DNA from: Anas platyrhynchos
Taxonomy: Eukaryota; Chordata; Aves; Anseriformes; Anatidae
NCBI RefSeq assembly: GCF_047663525.1
Contig: NC_092602.1
Location: forward strand, 1,805,501-1,869,500
Reading direction: 5' to 3'
Length of the DNA stretch: 64,000 nucleotides
Shown here in pieces: positions 21,153 to 42,629 of the stretch (the first letter of the stretch is position 1; each line of letters begins with the position of its first letter). Made by a program: the position numbers and the translations under genes. Below the pieces are notes generated by a model. That model saw only the letters and a program-made list of their open reading frames with translations, had not been told where the DNA came from and did no database searches.

Positions 21153-24100
21153 ATCGGCCAGCTCGCAGCCCTCGCCCTCTGTCCTGCACCCATGGCCGGG
21201 CGCTGCTGCGTCCTGCGGGGATGGAGGGGGCTGGGGTCCCAGCAGGGCTCTGCCTGCAGCAAAAGGGATTTTTCTTGGCTTTTTTACTGCCTGCTAAATG
21301 CCAGGAGGGCCGAGAATTAACAGCAGCCAACATCTATATAAATATATAGGTGAAAGGGAGAATAGGAGAGGAGAGATCTTTTATTATCTCGCCTCATCTC
21401 AAGCAGCACAGGAGCATAAACTGCCCTTTTTTAAAGCAAATCTGTGCCCAAAACCAGCTCTCGGGTTTCTCCCCGTAACACTGAGCCCTTCATGAGAACA
21501 GCAGGAGGGGGGAGCGATGGGCCAGGGCTGTGCCCCCCCGGGCACCTCGCAGCATCCCCTTTGAGAGAGCTTTGCCTCTCTCCTCGCCAAGCTCTTGGAG
21601 CACTTTCACCCCAGGGTGAGCATCTTTTTGGGCAGCCAGGCACCCATTTCTGGCCGGAGCGGGGTGCCCTCGCTGTCGGGGTGACCCCACACGCTGCCCG
21701 GGTCCCCGTGCCACAGCCGGGGGCAGCTCACGGAGCCCTGACCCGTCCCGTCCCGACCCAGCCCGCGCAGCTCTGCCCAGATAAACACTGACTCATGCTG
21801 TTATTCTGTCCCACCCTGGGCACAGCCGGCTTTTTAAGGCTGCCTTTCCCGCTTATTCCTTTTTTTTCCCTCGCTCACACAGCCCACAGCCGGGGAGGGA
21901 GCCTCGGCACAGGGCCCCGTGCGGGCAGGGGCCGGGGGTCCCGGTGGAGCGGGGCAGGGGTGCTCGAAGCAGGGATGCACCCGAGCACCGTGGATGCAGG
22001 TAGGGCTCGGGCAGGGCTCGGTGCCTCAGTTTCCCCTCTGTGTGCCCCCTTCCTCGGCCTCAGGGGCTGCTGATGCCCTGCTGGGGTTGGGGTGCTCAGG
22101 GGGGCTGCGGCACGGGGGTCCCCACCGGCTCCGCTCCCCCCCCAAGGACCCACGGTGATGCTATGGGGCCGGGAGGTGATGCTACGGGGCTGCTGTGGGG
22201 CTGAGGGCGCCCCGCTGAGATGCCAGGAAGTTTTTCTGCATGCACCTAACCTAAAAATAGGGCTTGAGCTTGTGGTTCCCGGCCAGTTCCTGGGTTACCT
22301 CCCTCCGGGGGTTTAGCGGTGCCGTGCTCTGAGCTCGCCTTTTCTGAGCATTTTGTCGGTGTCCAATTTGCACCCAGGACGAGGAATCCTTCCTGGGGCA
22401 TCCTCTGGGAGCATCGCACCGGGATGGCACGCGAGCCCTCTCCGTTTCCATGGCAATTGCCAGCTCAAAGAAATGTGAATCGGAGCTGGGCACCCAGAGA
22501 TGCTTTCCCGTTCCTTCCCTCCTTCCTCGCTCCCCTGGGCACTGGCAGTGCCCTGCATGGGTCTGGGAGCTTCCAGGAGCTCGTGGGGAGCACCGTGGGG
22601 CAGGTGCAGGGGGATTTTGGGGCTGCTTCCTCGCCCCCCACCCACGTTGGGTCCGGCTCCCGGGGGCCATGGGGATGCCCCTTGCTCAGCGCCGGTCACC
22701 GCGCGGCTGCGTTGGGATGGGGAGCGAGGGCACGGGGGGGTGAAACAAATTCCAGGCTGGTTTTCAGCCTGCATCCAGCAGCTGCAAATCATTTGTGAGC
22801 ATCCCGTGGCGAGAGGCAGCCCCGCGGTGGGATCCGGCCGCGCTCCCCCTTTCCCAGTCACATCCGTCCTGCGAGCCCCAGCCGGCCGCGGAAATGTTTT
22901 CGCCCAGAAAAGCTGGATTTGAACATTTCTGCTGTTCCCTCCGCTTCCTGTTGCCGTCCCAAGAACAACAGCCCTGACCTCATCCTCGCCGTGCGCCCGG
23001 GGACACCGACGGCCCCCCAGGGGGGTCCCAGCCCGGTGCTGAGCTCAGCCCCCGGGGTCCCCGGAGCAGCGCAGCTGTGTGGATCACGGGGAGGGCGGCT
23101 GTGCGCTGGAGGGGTTATTTTGGGTAGATCCTGTGCTGGTTTCTGGTGAGGTAGGAGGACAGAGATGAATAGGGAACAGGGAGTAACATGGTTTTGGCTC
23201 AAGCGAGGTATTTGCAGCCCAGAAGGAACATCGACGCGCTCTCAGGGTTGCGTGGGGGTTTTTCGCTCGGACAAAGTCTGCGGGTTTTCTTGCAGCGAGG
23301 CACGAAGCTGGTTCGCACGGCCACCCCTCGGGCTCTGCCTTTTCGGGGCGGGAGGGCAGGTAGGAATTTGCTGGCTGACTTTTCCGGCTGCGTCGGGCTC
23401 CAGCTCTCGCCCCCGGCGCGCGGAGCCGGCGGCCAGGCTCCCGCTGGCATTGCGCATTTCTGACGTGGAGAGGGCAGGGGATGACGAGGGTGGGAGGAAG
23501 CAGGATTTGTGCAAAACGGAGAAAAAAAAGGAAAAAAAAAAAAGGTTTTGGTGCCTCAGAGGCCAGGCTGGCAGGAATGGGACTGGGTGACCCTCGCTGA
23601 CCTGGCACGGGCGGGGTGCTCGCTGTGCACCCGCTGCCACAGGGACCTCATTCAGGGCACGTTCCCGTGCTAAACCTGGGGGGTCTGGGGGGGCTTCCTT
23701 CCCATCACCTGCCTCGTACCCTTGCCTTAGAAACTTTAAAACCCAGTCGAAGGGAAAAGAGGGCGGGGAGGTGCAAAATAAACAGACAACTCAAATAAAT
23801 AATCCATTAAACACAGCTCCGAAATGTCAAGCTGAATGTCATTGCGCTCGCCGGGCTCAGGGACTGTAAAATAACAGCAAAAAGCAGCTTTTACATTAAA
23901 AATGGATGAGCGGGCACAAGTGGGGGGCCTGCCCTGCCCAGGTCCCCCCAGGAGGAGGAGCGGGGTCAGGGCTGGGAGCAGCAGGGGAATTGGGGTTTGG
24001 TGGGTCCCTGCTGCTGGGGGCAGAGCTGTGCCACCAGTGGGGGCCACAAGTGCCACCTGTTTTTGGGACGGGGCTGCTGTGGGAGCTGCTGGGCCATGGG

Positions 24101-25070
24101 GGTGGCGGCTGGCACGGCTCGTTCCCCGGGAGCACCACCAGCCAGCGGCACGGCCGCCGGTTCTGCTGATCCTGTCACTTCCCCTGGGTCATCAGCTTTA
24201 ATTCCTCCTTTCGACCGTCAGGGGTTTGCTGGGGTGAGGCTTTTCCAGCTCAAGCTCGAGGGCGAGTTTTGGGCTAGAAGCGCATTAATTGTGGCTGGGA
24301 GCAGCTCCTGCAGCAGCTCCAGCCCGGGCATGGCTCCAGAGCCACTTCCCTGGTCACCGAACCCGTGTTGGGTGTGGGAAAAGTGATGCCCTTCGGGGTG
24401 TGCACCCATGGGCTCTGCACCCCTCGGGGAATTGTCCCCTGGCCACCTCTTTTGGCACAGGGAGAAGCGAAGGGGCTGAGCTGCATCACTCCTGGAGGGG
24501 TTTTAGCATCCTCCTGGCCTCAAAATCCATGGAGAGAGGTTGGATGGGACCTCCGAAAGCTGCTCCTGCCCTCGGTTCCCCCAGGGCTCCACTCCCCAAA
24601 TCTCCACGTCCCCAGTGGGAGTGGCAGCGAGGGAAGGAAGGGGCAGAGCGCAGCGGGGCCGCACGGGAAGGAACCTCAGGAAAAGCCCAGGGAGGAACAA
24701 TAGCTCAATAGCTTGTCGTACAAACACGCCGCGGGCTCAGAGCCGTGCCGGTGCGGTGGGAACTTTGATTTTAGATTCCTTTCAAACCCATGAAAGCAGC
24801 AGCATGCGGCCGGGTTCGAGGCGGAGCCCTCTTCTTCCCAAAAGGACGAGCTCAGGTGTGATGTCTGGGGCTGGGACTCGCCCAGAGCTTGGCTTTAACC
24901 CGTGGCAGGAGCCCGGCTTTTGATCATGGCAAAAGGCACCGTGTGCGCTCACCATCAGTATTTTACAAAGCACCCAGGGCACTGCTTTAATCACAGAAAT
25001 GACTCTATCTGAGTCCAGCCACCTCACGCATGTTCATGGATTTGATTCTTTAATTCTGCTTCCTCCCCAG

Positions 25071-25146
25071 CCTCATCCACCCGAGGGCGAGTGGATTTTG
25101 TCTGACCCGAGCCGTGACTTTGCAGCTCCGAACCGAGGCCGTGCAG
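25071..25146 (+). other. CMKLR1: Probable CMKLR1 5' non-coding exon
   Basis: A strong acceptor (TTCTGCTTCCTCCCCAG, ending 25070) and a strong donor (CGTGCAG|GTGAGG at 25147) bracket 76 bases with no ATG. The next acceptor, CTCAGCAG near 25235-25238, precedes the CMKLR1 coding start by about 60 bases. That gives an intron of about 90 bases. 5' non-coding exons are usual in this receptor family. It is predicted from splice signals only. Confidence 0.5.
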
Positions 25147-25299
25147 GTGAGGAGGGAGCTGCTGGTCCTGGCTCCCCGAGCACCCCGCTGCTCCCCTGGC
25201 CGTGCCGTCTGATCTAACCCCATGTATTTGCTCAGCAGGAACCACCCCGAGAGCCCGGCGCTGCCCAGGGGGTGATTTTGGGGTGATTTATTACTGATA

Positions 25300-26385
25300 A
25301 TGGCGCTCTCCAACCTGTCCGATTACTCCGACGACCTTGATAACTACAACGACTACCTGGATTACACCTACGAGGAGACGAGCAGCGCGTGGAGCAGCCC
25401 GTCCCACGACCCCAAGGACATCGCCAGGATCCTCTCCGTCGTCATCTACAGCGTGTCCTGCGTGCTGGGCATCCTGGGGAATGGCCTGGTCATCGCCATC
25501 ATAACCCTGAAGATGAAGAGGTCGGTCAACGCCGTCTGGTTCCTCAACCTGGCCGTCGCCGACTTCCTCTTCAACATCTTCCTGCCCATAAACATCGCCT
25601 ACACGGCCATGCGCTACAACTGGATCTTCGGGACGGTCATGTGCAAGCTCAACTCCTTCCTCCTCATCCTCAACATGTACACCAGCGTCCTCCTGCTCAC
25701 CACCATCAGCTTCGACCGCTACGTCTCGGTGGTTTTTCCCGTCTGGTCCCAAAACCATCGATCCACCAACCTGGCCTATTTGGTCTGCCTCATCATCTGG
25801 ACCGTGGGCATCGTTATGAGCTGCCCGTCTCTGATTTTCCGAGACACGGCGCAGGCCCGCAACTCCGTGATTTGTTTTAGCAACTTTTCCCTGTCCAGGA
25901 ACAAGTCTTACCAAGCCCTGGCCCTGATGAGGCACCGGACGGTGAACATCACCAGGTTCCTGGCGGGTTACATCCTCCCCATCACCATCATCACCTTCTG
26001 CTACATCGCCATTGTCTTCAACCTGCGGCGAAACCGCCTGGCCAAGTCCAAAAAGCCCTTCAAGATCATCGTCACCATCATCGTCACCTTCTTCCTCTGC
26101 TGGAGCCCCTACCACCTGCTGAACCTCCTGGAGACAGAGCCCGACGTGGTCTCGCGCTCCGTGTTCGAGATCGGGATCCCCATCACCACGGCGCTGGCGG
26201 CCTCCAACAGCTGCATGAACCCCGTCCTCTACGTCTTCATGGGCCAGGACTTCAAGAAGTTCAAGGTCACCCTCCTTTCCAGGCTGGTGAACGCCCTCAG
26301 CGAGGAGACGGGCCACTCCAGCATCGTCCACAGGAGCTTCTCCAAGATGTCTTCGATGACCGAGAAGGAGACGACGGTCCTCTAA
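25300..26385 (+). CDS. CMKLR1: CMKLR1, chemerin chemokine-like receptor 1
   Basis: A 361-residue class A G-protein-coupled receptor in a single coding exon. Members bind chemerin at the plasma membrane and couple to Gi to guide macrophages and dendritic cells. The ATG at 25300 is the first after an in-frame TGA at 25273.

Landmarks: N-terminus rich in Asp, Tyr and Glu (8-26), with sequon N5-L-S; TM1 about 44-68 with N61; TM2 Asp88; Cys115 and Cys192 for the TM3-ECL2 disulfide; DRY at 139-141; Trp167; Pro227; CWSPY at 267-271; NPVLY at 307-311. Sequons N195-F-S and N201-K-S lie in ECL2.

The tail FMGQDFKKFKV...SRLVNALSE, followed by TGHSS, is a CMKLR1 signature and separates it from GPR1 (CMKLR2). 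Synteny with FICD and WSCD2 agrees. The human protein has DRC where this one has DRY (from memory). Confidence 0.97.
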   Translation: MALSNLSDYSDDLDNYNDYLDYTYEETSSAWSSPSHDPKDIARILSVVIYSVSCVLGILGNGLVIAIITLKMKRSVNAVWFLNLAVADFLFNIFLPINIAYTAMRYNWIFGTVMCKLNSFLLILNMYTSVLLLTTISFDRYVSVVFPVWSQNHRSTNLAYLVCLIIWTVGIVMSCPSLIFRDTAQARNSVICFSNFSLSRNKSYQALALMRHRTVNITRFLAGYILPITIITFCYIAIVFNLRRNRLAKSKKPFKIIVTIIVTFFLCWSPYHLLNLLETEPDVVSRSVFEIGIPITTALAASNSCMNPVLYVFMGQDFKKFKVTLLSRLVNALSEETGHSSIVHRSFSKMSSMTEKETTVL

Positions 26386-26895
26386 GGGTGCTGGCGGGAG
26401 GGCCGCGGTCCTCCGGCCTTGCCCCGAGCTGTCCCAGTTATTTAAGAAAACGTTGCGGGATGTTTTTATCCATAATGTCACCGTGTGGCCTGTGTTCCTG
26501 GCCAGGGCACCCCTCCGTTTATCAGAGACAGACCGGAGGCCACGGGTGATGTTTGGGCCTGAGATGCTGAGGGCTGAGCTATGGGTGCTCTGCGAGGAGC
26601 CCAAGTGCTGGACAGGCTCATGACAAAGGGAAAAATAAGCAAAAAAGGGGGAAAACAGCTGAATTCTTTGGCAGGTGACATGTCCAAGGACTGCCTGGCT
26701 GTCTGGATGGGTGTTTCGGTGCGCACCGCTGTGGGCAACCTTGGTGGCACTCTCCCCCTGCCCCGTGTATGCGTATAACTACTTATTTTTTAACATTTTG
26801 TGGTGTATTGGTACTAGCACAACTTGTTTTTAACTGTGACGTGAGCACTCTGCACCCGGCAGAGGCACCAGAATAAACACGGTGCCCACCGAGTG
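26386..26895 (+). other. CMKLR1: CMKLR1 3' UTR
   Basis: About 510 bases follow the TAA stop and run to the poly(A) signal AATAAA at 26872-26877. GAGTGTTGTGGG follows as the GT-rich downstream element. An ATTTA is present near 26438. The cleavage point is approximate. Confidence 0.7.
26872..26877 (+). terminator. CMKLR1 poly(A) signal AATAAA
   Basis: A canonical hexamer lies 487 bases after the stop codon, with GT-rich sequence 15-30 bases downstream. Confidence 0.7.
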
Positions 26896-28339
26896 TTGTG
26901 GGACTCCTGCACGGAGGTTTTGGAGCCAGGCAACCCGCACGGCTTTTTGGCCAGGAGCCACCCGCCAGGGTGGGGGCTTGTGCCCAGGGTCACCAAATGG
27001 GAGAAAATAAGGAGAAAAGGTTAATTTGAAGTTTTCTTTGAAAAAAAAAAGCCTATTTTCTTCAGAGCCGGGTGCCTTTTGGATGCTGGGTCTGTGAGTC
27101 CTGGTGGGTCCTTGCAGAGTGCCCCGGTGAAGGGTGGCCGAGCAGCATCTCAATCCAATTTCATGCACGGTTAATTTGGGAGATAATTCACGGGCTGGGC
27201 TTCTTGACGGTGACAAATGGGTGACACCGGTGTCGCTCTTATTTATGGCTTGATTTCTCCATGTCACCCCCAGAGCCTGTAACTCCTGGGAGGACGAGGA
27301 AGGATCATGCAGGTGACAGGGGGGAGATGACTTTGGGGACATTTTGGGTGCCCCTGGGGGGTCCCAACCCTCGTGGTGCCCCCAGGATCTTCCCCACGCA
27401 TCACCCACTGTGGCCATTGCAGGTCTGCTCACAGGTGCACACAAAGGCTGGGGAATTCTTTTTTTTCCTTAAAAATTCAAAGGAAAAAGTCCAAACCAGG
27501 AGCAGAAAAAAAAAAAAACAATTGGTGAAGCCCAAGCACGGAGCCGCGGGGATGCTGTGGGTGCTCGTAGAGGCAGCCAATTTTTGGGTTATGGGGGTGA
27601 AAACCTCACGCAGTGAGAGCAGGAGGTGTTGTGGCTGGATTCTGTGAGCCCATCCCATCTGTTATTCCAGCAAATACCTCCCCAAAAAAGCGGCGACTCG
27701 GTACGTAACCTTGGGTTAAACCATCATTACCATGACAGCTTTGGAAACCTAATATTTGAGCTCGCCTCCCTGGTTGTTTGCCTACTTAATACGAAACCTG
27801 CTTTCTATACAAATCCCCCCAACGTGTGCTGAAGCTCTGCACACGAAGGGAAAGGAGCCCAAAAATTTTCGGGTGCTTCCTAGCGTGTAATCCTGCCTGG
27901 CTGCAGAACCTCAGCAGCAGAACCGCTCTGTGCAGGCACTTCCAAACCCCGATTTTTTTCCCCTTTTTGTCAGAGTTGCAAAGAAATGCACCTAAATATT
28001 GCCTAAATATTGCAGATCAAGGTTTTAGGGTAGTGCAGGGCTAGCTGGGAGAGAAGAGCATCAGGTCTGGGGGCTGGGACCCCCAGCTGCCTTCCCAGAC
28101 CCCCTTACCCCTCCCCAGGACCCCCATCCCCACCCCAGGACCCCCTCCCCACCCCAAGACCCCGTTCTCCACCCGCAGCCATCCTACATCTCCCCACCCA
28201 TGGGTGTCCCATGCTCTGTAGGGCCCAGCACCCCCAGCCCGGTACCACCACCCCCAGCACCCTCCCGGTGTGCCAAACCAGTGCTCCCCTCCCCAAATTC
28301 CTGCCTCTTGCCAGCGCCCCGTACCTGCGGGGCTGGGGC

Positions 28340-28760
28340 TCATTTCGCACGAGCGTTTGGGAAATGACTCCAGAATACACTGAAATCATTTCTGCGGAAC
28401 ACATTACCGTCCTTAATGACCGTTCTTTTTCAATTAGCTGTCACAGCCCTGAAATAAAGCGGTGCTTTACTTCTCCGATAAATCACACCCTTTATTTGGG
28501 ATTGGATTTAAGGAAAAAAAAAAAAGAGAGAGAATAAACACGCTATCATTTCCCTTCCCTCAGTGCCAGGCGGGCTGGAGCCATGTTTAAATTATCTCCG
28601 CTGCATTCAGGCAGATTGTCAACTGTAAATTTTACAGAAAATAGTAAAAACGATAAATAAACACGCTTCTTTTGTAGCGGATGAATATTACGGCTGCTCG
28701 GATTTATAACCCTCATCTCCCATACATTTTATAGCTTTTGTAAAAGTGCTGTCGCAGCTT
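28340..28760. promoter_or_regulatory. AT-rich candidate regulatory island
   Basis: About 420 bases of low GC lie between GC-rich flanks. AATAAACACGCT, which contains a forkhead-like core, occurs twice (near 28533 and 28657). TTCAATTAGCTG, GATAAATCAC and TTATAACCC are also present. No open frame of note crosses it. Confidence 0.3.
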
Positions 28761-29163
28761 CTGTATTATGCTGCTAAGGTGTTTTTTTTTCTTTTTTCTT
28801 TTCTTTTTTTTCCCCTCTCATTTAAACAGCTTCATGTTCATCTGGGAGGAAGAGGAGCCCTGCTTGGGGCCCCCAGTTCATCACCAGGAGATGTCACTGG
28901 TGTGGCTGGGAATTGGGCTGCTCCCCATCCCCATCCTCATCCTCATCACACCCCCGTCCCCATCTTGTCCCCATCTCATCCCCATCCCCTCCCACCGCCC
29001 CCAGGCAGCCTGCTGAGTGCCGAACCCACGCAGAATTGGGGGAAATGCGGGCGGTTTTGGTGCAGACGCTGTTGCCAGGGCAACTGCTGAGTAACCCATC
29101 CAGCCCAGCTGGCGCGGCGCAGGGGATGCAGAGCATGGGGGGTGATGGTGCCTGAAGATACCA

Positions 29164-29164
<1 letters not shown>

Positions 29165-29201
<37 letters not shown>
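29165..29201 (+). repeat. (A)37 tract
   Basis: Thirty-seven consecutive A follow a sequence with no recognisable retroposon body. It may be a simple repeat or a retroposed tail. Confidence 0.7.
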
Positions 29202-29204
<3 letters not shown>

Positions 29205-29979
29205 GCTTTTAATGCAGGAGGGATGCCAGGGGGCCGGGGACACCCCTCGGCAGCCTCCAGTCCCGCAGAGGGATGCTCGCCGAGGCTGGGATGATTTATT
29301 TGCTGCTTTTAAAAACCATCATGGGGAGGCAGACACGGCTGAGCAGGGTGGTTAGAAAATGTTGAGAGCTTTGTGTGGATGCTGCAGGAAGGAGCATCCT
29401 TCCAGGGGTTTCCATTTTTCCTAGGATGCTCCTTTTTCCAGGGGCAGTGCAAACTTTGCTATCGCGTGCCGGTCCCGGAGGGCAGGAGCAGCGAGCGCGT
29501 GCTGCAAGAGACGGAGCCTCTGAATGGGTCTGCCTCACTGATTAATTGTTGGGGGGTGTTAATTATGTCCCTGGGGTTATGGGAGCGTTGTCCCCTTTGC
29601 ACTTGATGCCCCTCAGAGCGAGTGACGTCCCACACGTGCTTTCGGTGCTGCCGCTAAAACTAAAAGCGTTTTGGAAACTCCAGCCACGAGGGCGGCTGGC
29701 CAGGAGCAAAGGAATAAATCCCACCAAGCCCATTCTTTTTTATAGGGCCCCAGGAATGATAAGAGGCGATGGAAATCAAGTTTGCAGTAAATCTATCAGC
29801 TCTCACTACGCTCCGGAATAAACCTTCCTTTAAGGATGCTGTAGGGGCGATAAAACTGCCAGCAAGGGGCACCCTTCGGATGGGGGAACGTCATTAACGC
29901 AATTAACGCCGACGAGAGCGGGGCTGGGACCCGGCGTCACCCCCCCGGGGGGACCCCACAAAGACACGGGGAGGCGGGC

Positions 29980-31597
29980 TAGCAACAAAACTCCTTTAAT
30001 AGCCGGGTTGACCTGAGGATTTGTTCGGACAGAGGTAGGCAGCCCCGCGGCCGCCGCGGACCAAGGAGCGCGAGGTCGGGTTGGTGCCCGCTGCCGGGAC
30101 GGGCGCACCCGGGCTCCTGGAGACCTCCAGCAAAGGACGAGGTAAAACCAGCACGCTCCTTACAAAAATACATTCGGGGGCGAGCGGCTCCCTTTGCCCA
30201 GAGACCCGAAAACGTGGAGCCAAGGGGGGGGTCCCCGCAGCCCCGGCACCCCGTCCTGCCCCCCTTAGGCGGCGTCAGCTCCGCACGCGCGTTAGAAAAA
30301 TATAATTTATCGAAATTCTCCTTTTGCCAGCGGAGTTTTCTTCTCTCTCTTGGAATATAGCTCGATAGGTGTCTCTAGATTTCGGCCCGTGCACGTGTTT
30401 CGATCAAGATCAAGAGTTCCAAGCCAATCCTTAAGGACCTAACTGTAGAAAAGGCTGCGCACAAGATATGGCTTTTGCACCTACACCCGGAGGGACTCGG
30501 GGCTGGGAGGAGGGCAGGCGCCTGTGTGGGGCGAAGCCTGGGCAGGGGCCACGGCCACACGCAGCCCTGCACGGAGCCAGATTTGCAGATGGCATCCTGT
30601 GGGTGTGCACAGAGCTCCTTTGGTTTCCTCCCTCCCCAAGGACAGGAGGGCTCACCCCGTGCCCAGGTCCGTGCCACCCGCTCACCTCGGTCTCCGTCGT
30701 GCCCATGGTCACAGCTTGGACCTGCTCCAGGTTGCACCCAGACCCCCAGCACAACAAGTCCCCCCCCGTGCCCATCCGCTCCCCGTCCCCCAGACACCTT
30801 CCTGGGGGCTCTTCTGCCTCGGGGAGCTTCTGGAACGAGGAAAAGGTGCTTGTGTGGGGGCTCGTAGCTCCTCTGTCCTGGGTCAGCGTCCCCATCTCCA
30901 GCACTGCAGATGTGTGCCCATGGCTGGGGAGGGCACAGGGAGGCTCCCTGCAGAGCCCAGAGATGGTGCCCAGCAGGGGACACGGCCACCTCACCCCGCT
31001 GCACCCCTCCGTGTCCCGTGGTGCCAAGTCCCCTGCCAGCGGGACGTTCCTCCTCAGTTGGGATCAGCCCCATCCCCACCAGCAGGAGCCTTCCAGGGGT
31101 TTCCAAGGAGCGTGGGGACAGCCCCCAGAGCCAGCAGGCACCGCAGGGACACTGTGGGCACGGCACAAGCAGTGCAGGATCCACTCAGTGACCCCGGGAC
31201 ATGCGCAAAGAACCGGTTGCCTTGCTAAAGGTGCTGCAGCAGCCGGCGTGGGGGCAGGACGGAGCTGCTCGGCCCCACGCTGCCCACATTTCCCCGCTCC
31301 TCAGTGTCCTGACCGATGTCTGGCACGGCAGGGGACACCTGCGCGGTGAGGACGGGGACCAGTTGTGGTGGGGAGGGCGCCGTGCAGCCCCTGGGTTCCC
31401 AGCTCCGTGGAGGTGTCGGCCAAGCAAGCTCAGCGATGGCTGGGGAGCGTTCGTTTCTCATGCAGGGGGTTGATTAACAGCTAGCAGCAGCAGATGGAGA
31501 ATTAAAAGAAAGCCACCCACTGGGTGGAAGCAGGCAGAGGAAAAGGAAACTTTCCTCTCCAGGCAGGGACAGATCCCCCCAACCCGGGTCGGTGCCA
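29980..31597 (-). other. WSCD2: WSCD2 3' UTR (probable extent)
   Basis: This runs from the TGA stop to a minus-strand ATTAAA at 30000-29995, which GGAGTTTTGTTGC follows. The part at 30290-30460 is lower in GC than its surroundings, has no open frame, and looks like a constrained UTR segment. The end is inferred; a further AATAAA at 29300-29295 could extend it. Confidence 0.5.
29995..30000 (-). terminator. Candidate WSCD2 poly(A) signal ATTAAA
   Basis: The common variant hexamer lies on the minus strand, with a GT-rich element within 10 bases downstream. Confidence 0.45.
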
Positions 31598-41822
<10,225 letters not shown>

Positions 41823-42629
41823 GGCGTCTTCATCCCTCCCCGGGGTGGGAGCCAGGGAGCCGCTCTCCTTCGCCGCGGGGTATCCAAAGGGATGCACTTG
41901 GGGGGCTCTGCTTTATTCCCCTCCTGGCTGAGCCCCCCGGGACGTGGCAGCGGGGGGGATCATGGGGTGTAGGGGCTGGTTTGGGACCGATCAGTGGGTG
42001 CAGCCCTGCTCGGTGGCTGGGGGCAGCATCTCTAGGGGCAGCGGCGCTGTCGGCTCTCCGGGTGAGGAGTGAGGAGCCCCCGGGCGCGTCTCCGGCCCCG
42101 CGATGCCAGCTGGGGCCCTGTGCCTAGCACAGCCCCCTTCATTTCGGTCCCAGGGCAAGAAAGCTCCACCTGCAAGAAAAAGAGAAAGGCATTTATTAGG
42201 GGACCCCGTGGAAAGCCACCTCCCCATCACCGGGGATGGATCCTGATAGCGGAGCTGCCCTCGCCTGCAGGGAAGCCAAGGGGGCACGGAGGAGCTGGCA
42301 ACGTGGTGACATCGGTGACCAGCAACCAGCAATTCTGGGGGGATTCACAAAGAGGGTGCTACGGGAGAGCTGCAGGAAGGCTCAGGGCATGTGGGGGTGT
42401 GATTTTGCCCCTTCCCAGGGCTGCCCTGGAGAGGGGGGCACCCACAGCATCCTCCCGCTGCGCCCACCCCGAGCCCCTGCGCCACGGAGAGGCCAGGAGC
42501 GAGCCAAGCCCGGTGTCACCGTGGGGGATGTCACCACGGGAAATGTCACCGCCAGCCTTCCCGCGACCCGTGGCCACCATCCCACACCCGGGCCTCGCCG
42601 CCTGTCACTTGCTCGTCTTCTTTTCGGAA

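Larger units (their letters stand above)
15400..25070. other. GC-rich intergenic DNA, no gene seen
   Basis: Very GC-rich sequence with many spurious open frames on both strands, none with a recognisable domain. G-rich clusters (for example 17771-17825) and short tandem repeats (21105-21152) occur. The (TTTTA)n tract at 16051-16080 is a simple repeat. The distal promoter and first exon of CMKLR1 may lie here, but I could not identify them. Confidence 0.55.
26896..29979. other. Spacer between convergent CMKLR1 and WSCD2
   Basis: No gene is seen. The spacer holds C-rich short repeats (28080-28260), an AT-rich island (28340-28760) and a long A tract (29165-29201). It also has AATAAA hexamers on the plus strand near 29710 and 29816, and one on the minus strand at 29295-29300 that could serve as a distal WSCD2 poly(A) site. 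Confidence 0.6.

Noticed and set aside
25389-25880. 163-codon plus-strand frame inside CMKLR1
   Set aside because: Overlaps the receptor in another frame, low complexity, no domain. The receptor frame has clear motifs throughout.
25291-26604. 437-codon open frame antisense to CMKLR1, longer than the gene itself
   Set aside because: It is a by-product of GC-rich third positions in CMKLR1. It is rich in Asp, Glu, Gly and Val with no domain, runs through the receptor's 3' UTR, and has no promoter or splice context.
29165-29201. Processed pseudogene suggested by the A37 tract
   Set aside because: No recognisable gene body, poly(A) signal or target-site duplication could be seen next to it.
41823-41897. 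N-terminal extension of WSCD2 upstream of the ATG at 41822
   Set aside because: The extended frame starts at GTG, not ATG. The ATG at 41822 is the first in frame, has a strong context, and matches the family's MAK start.
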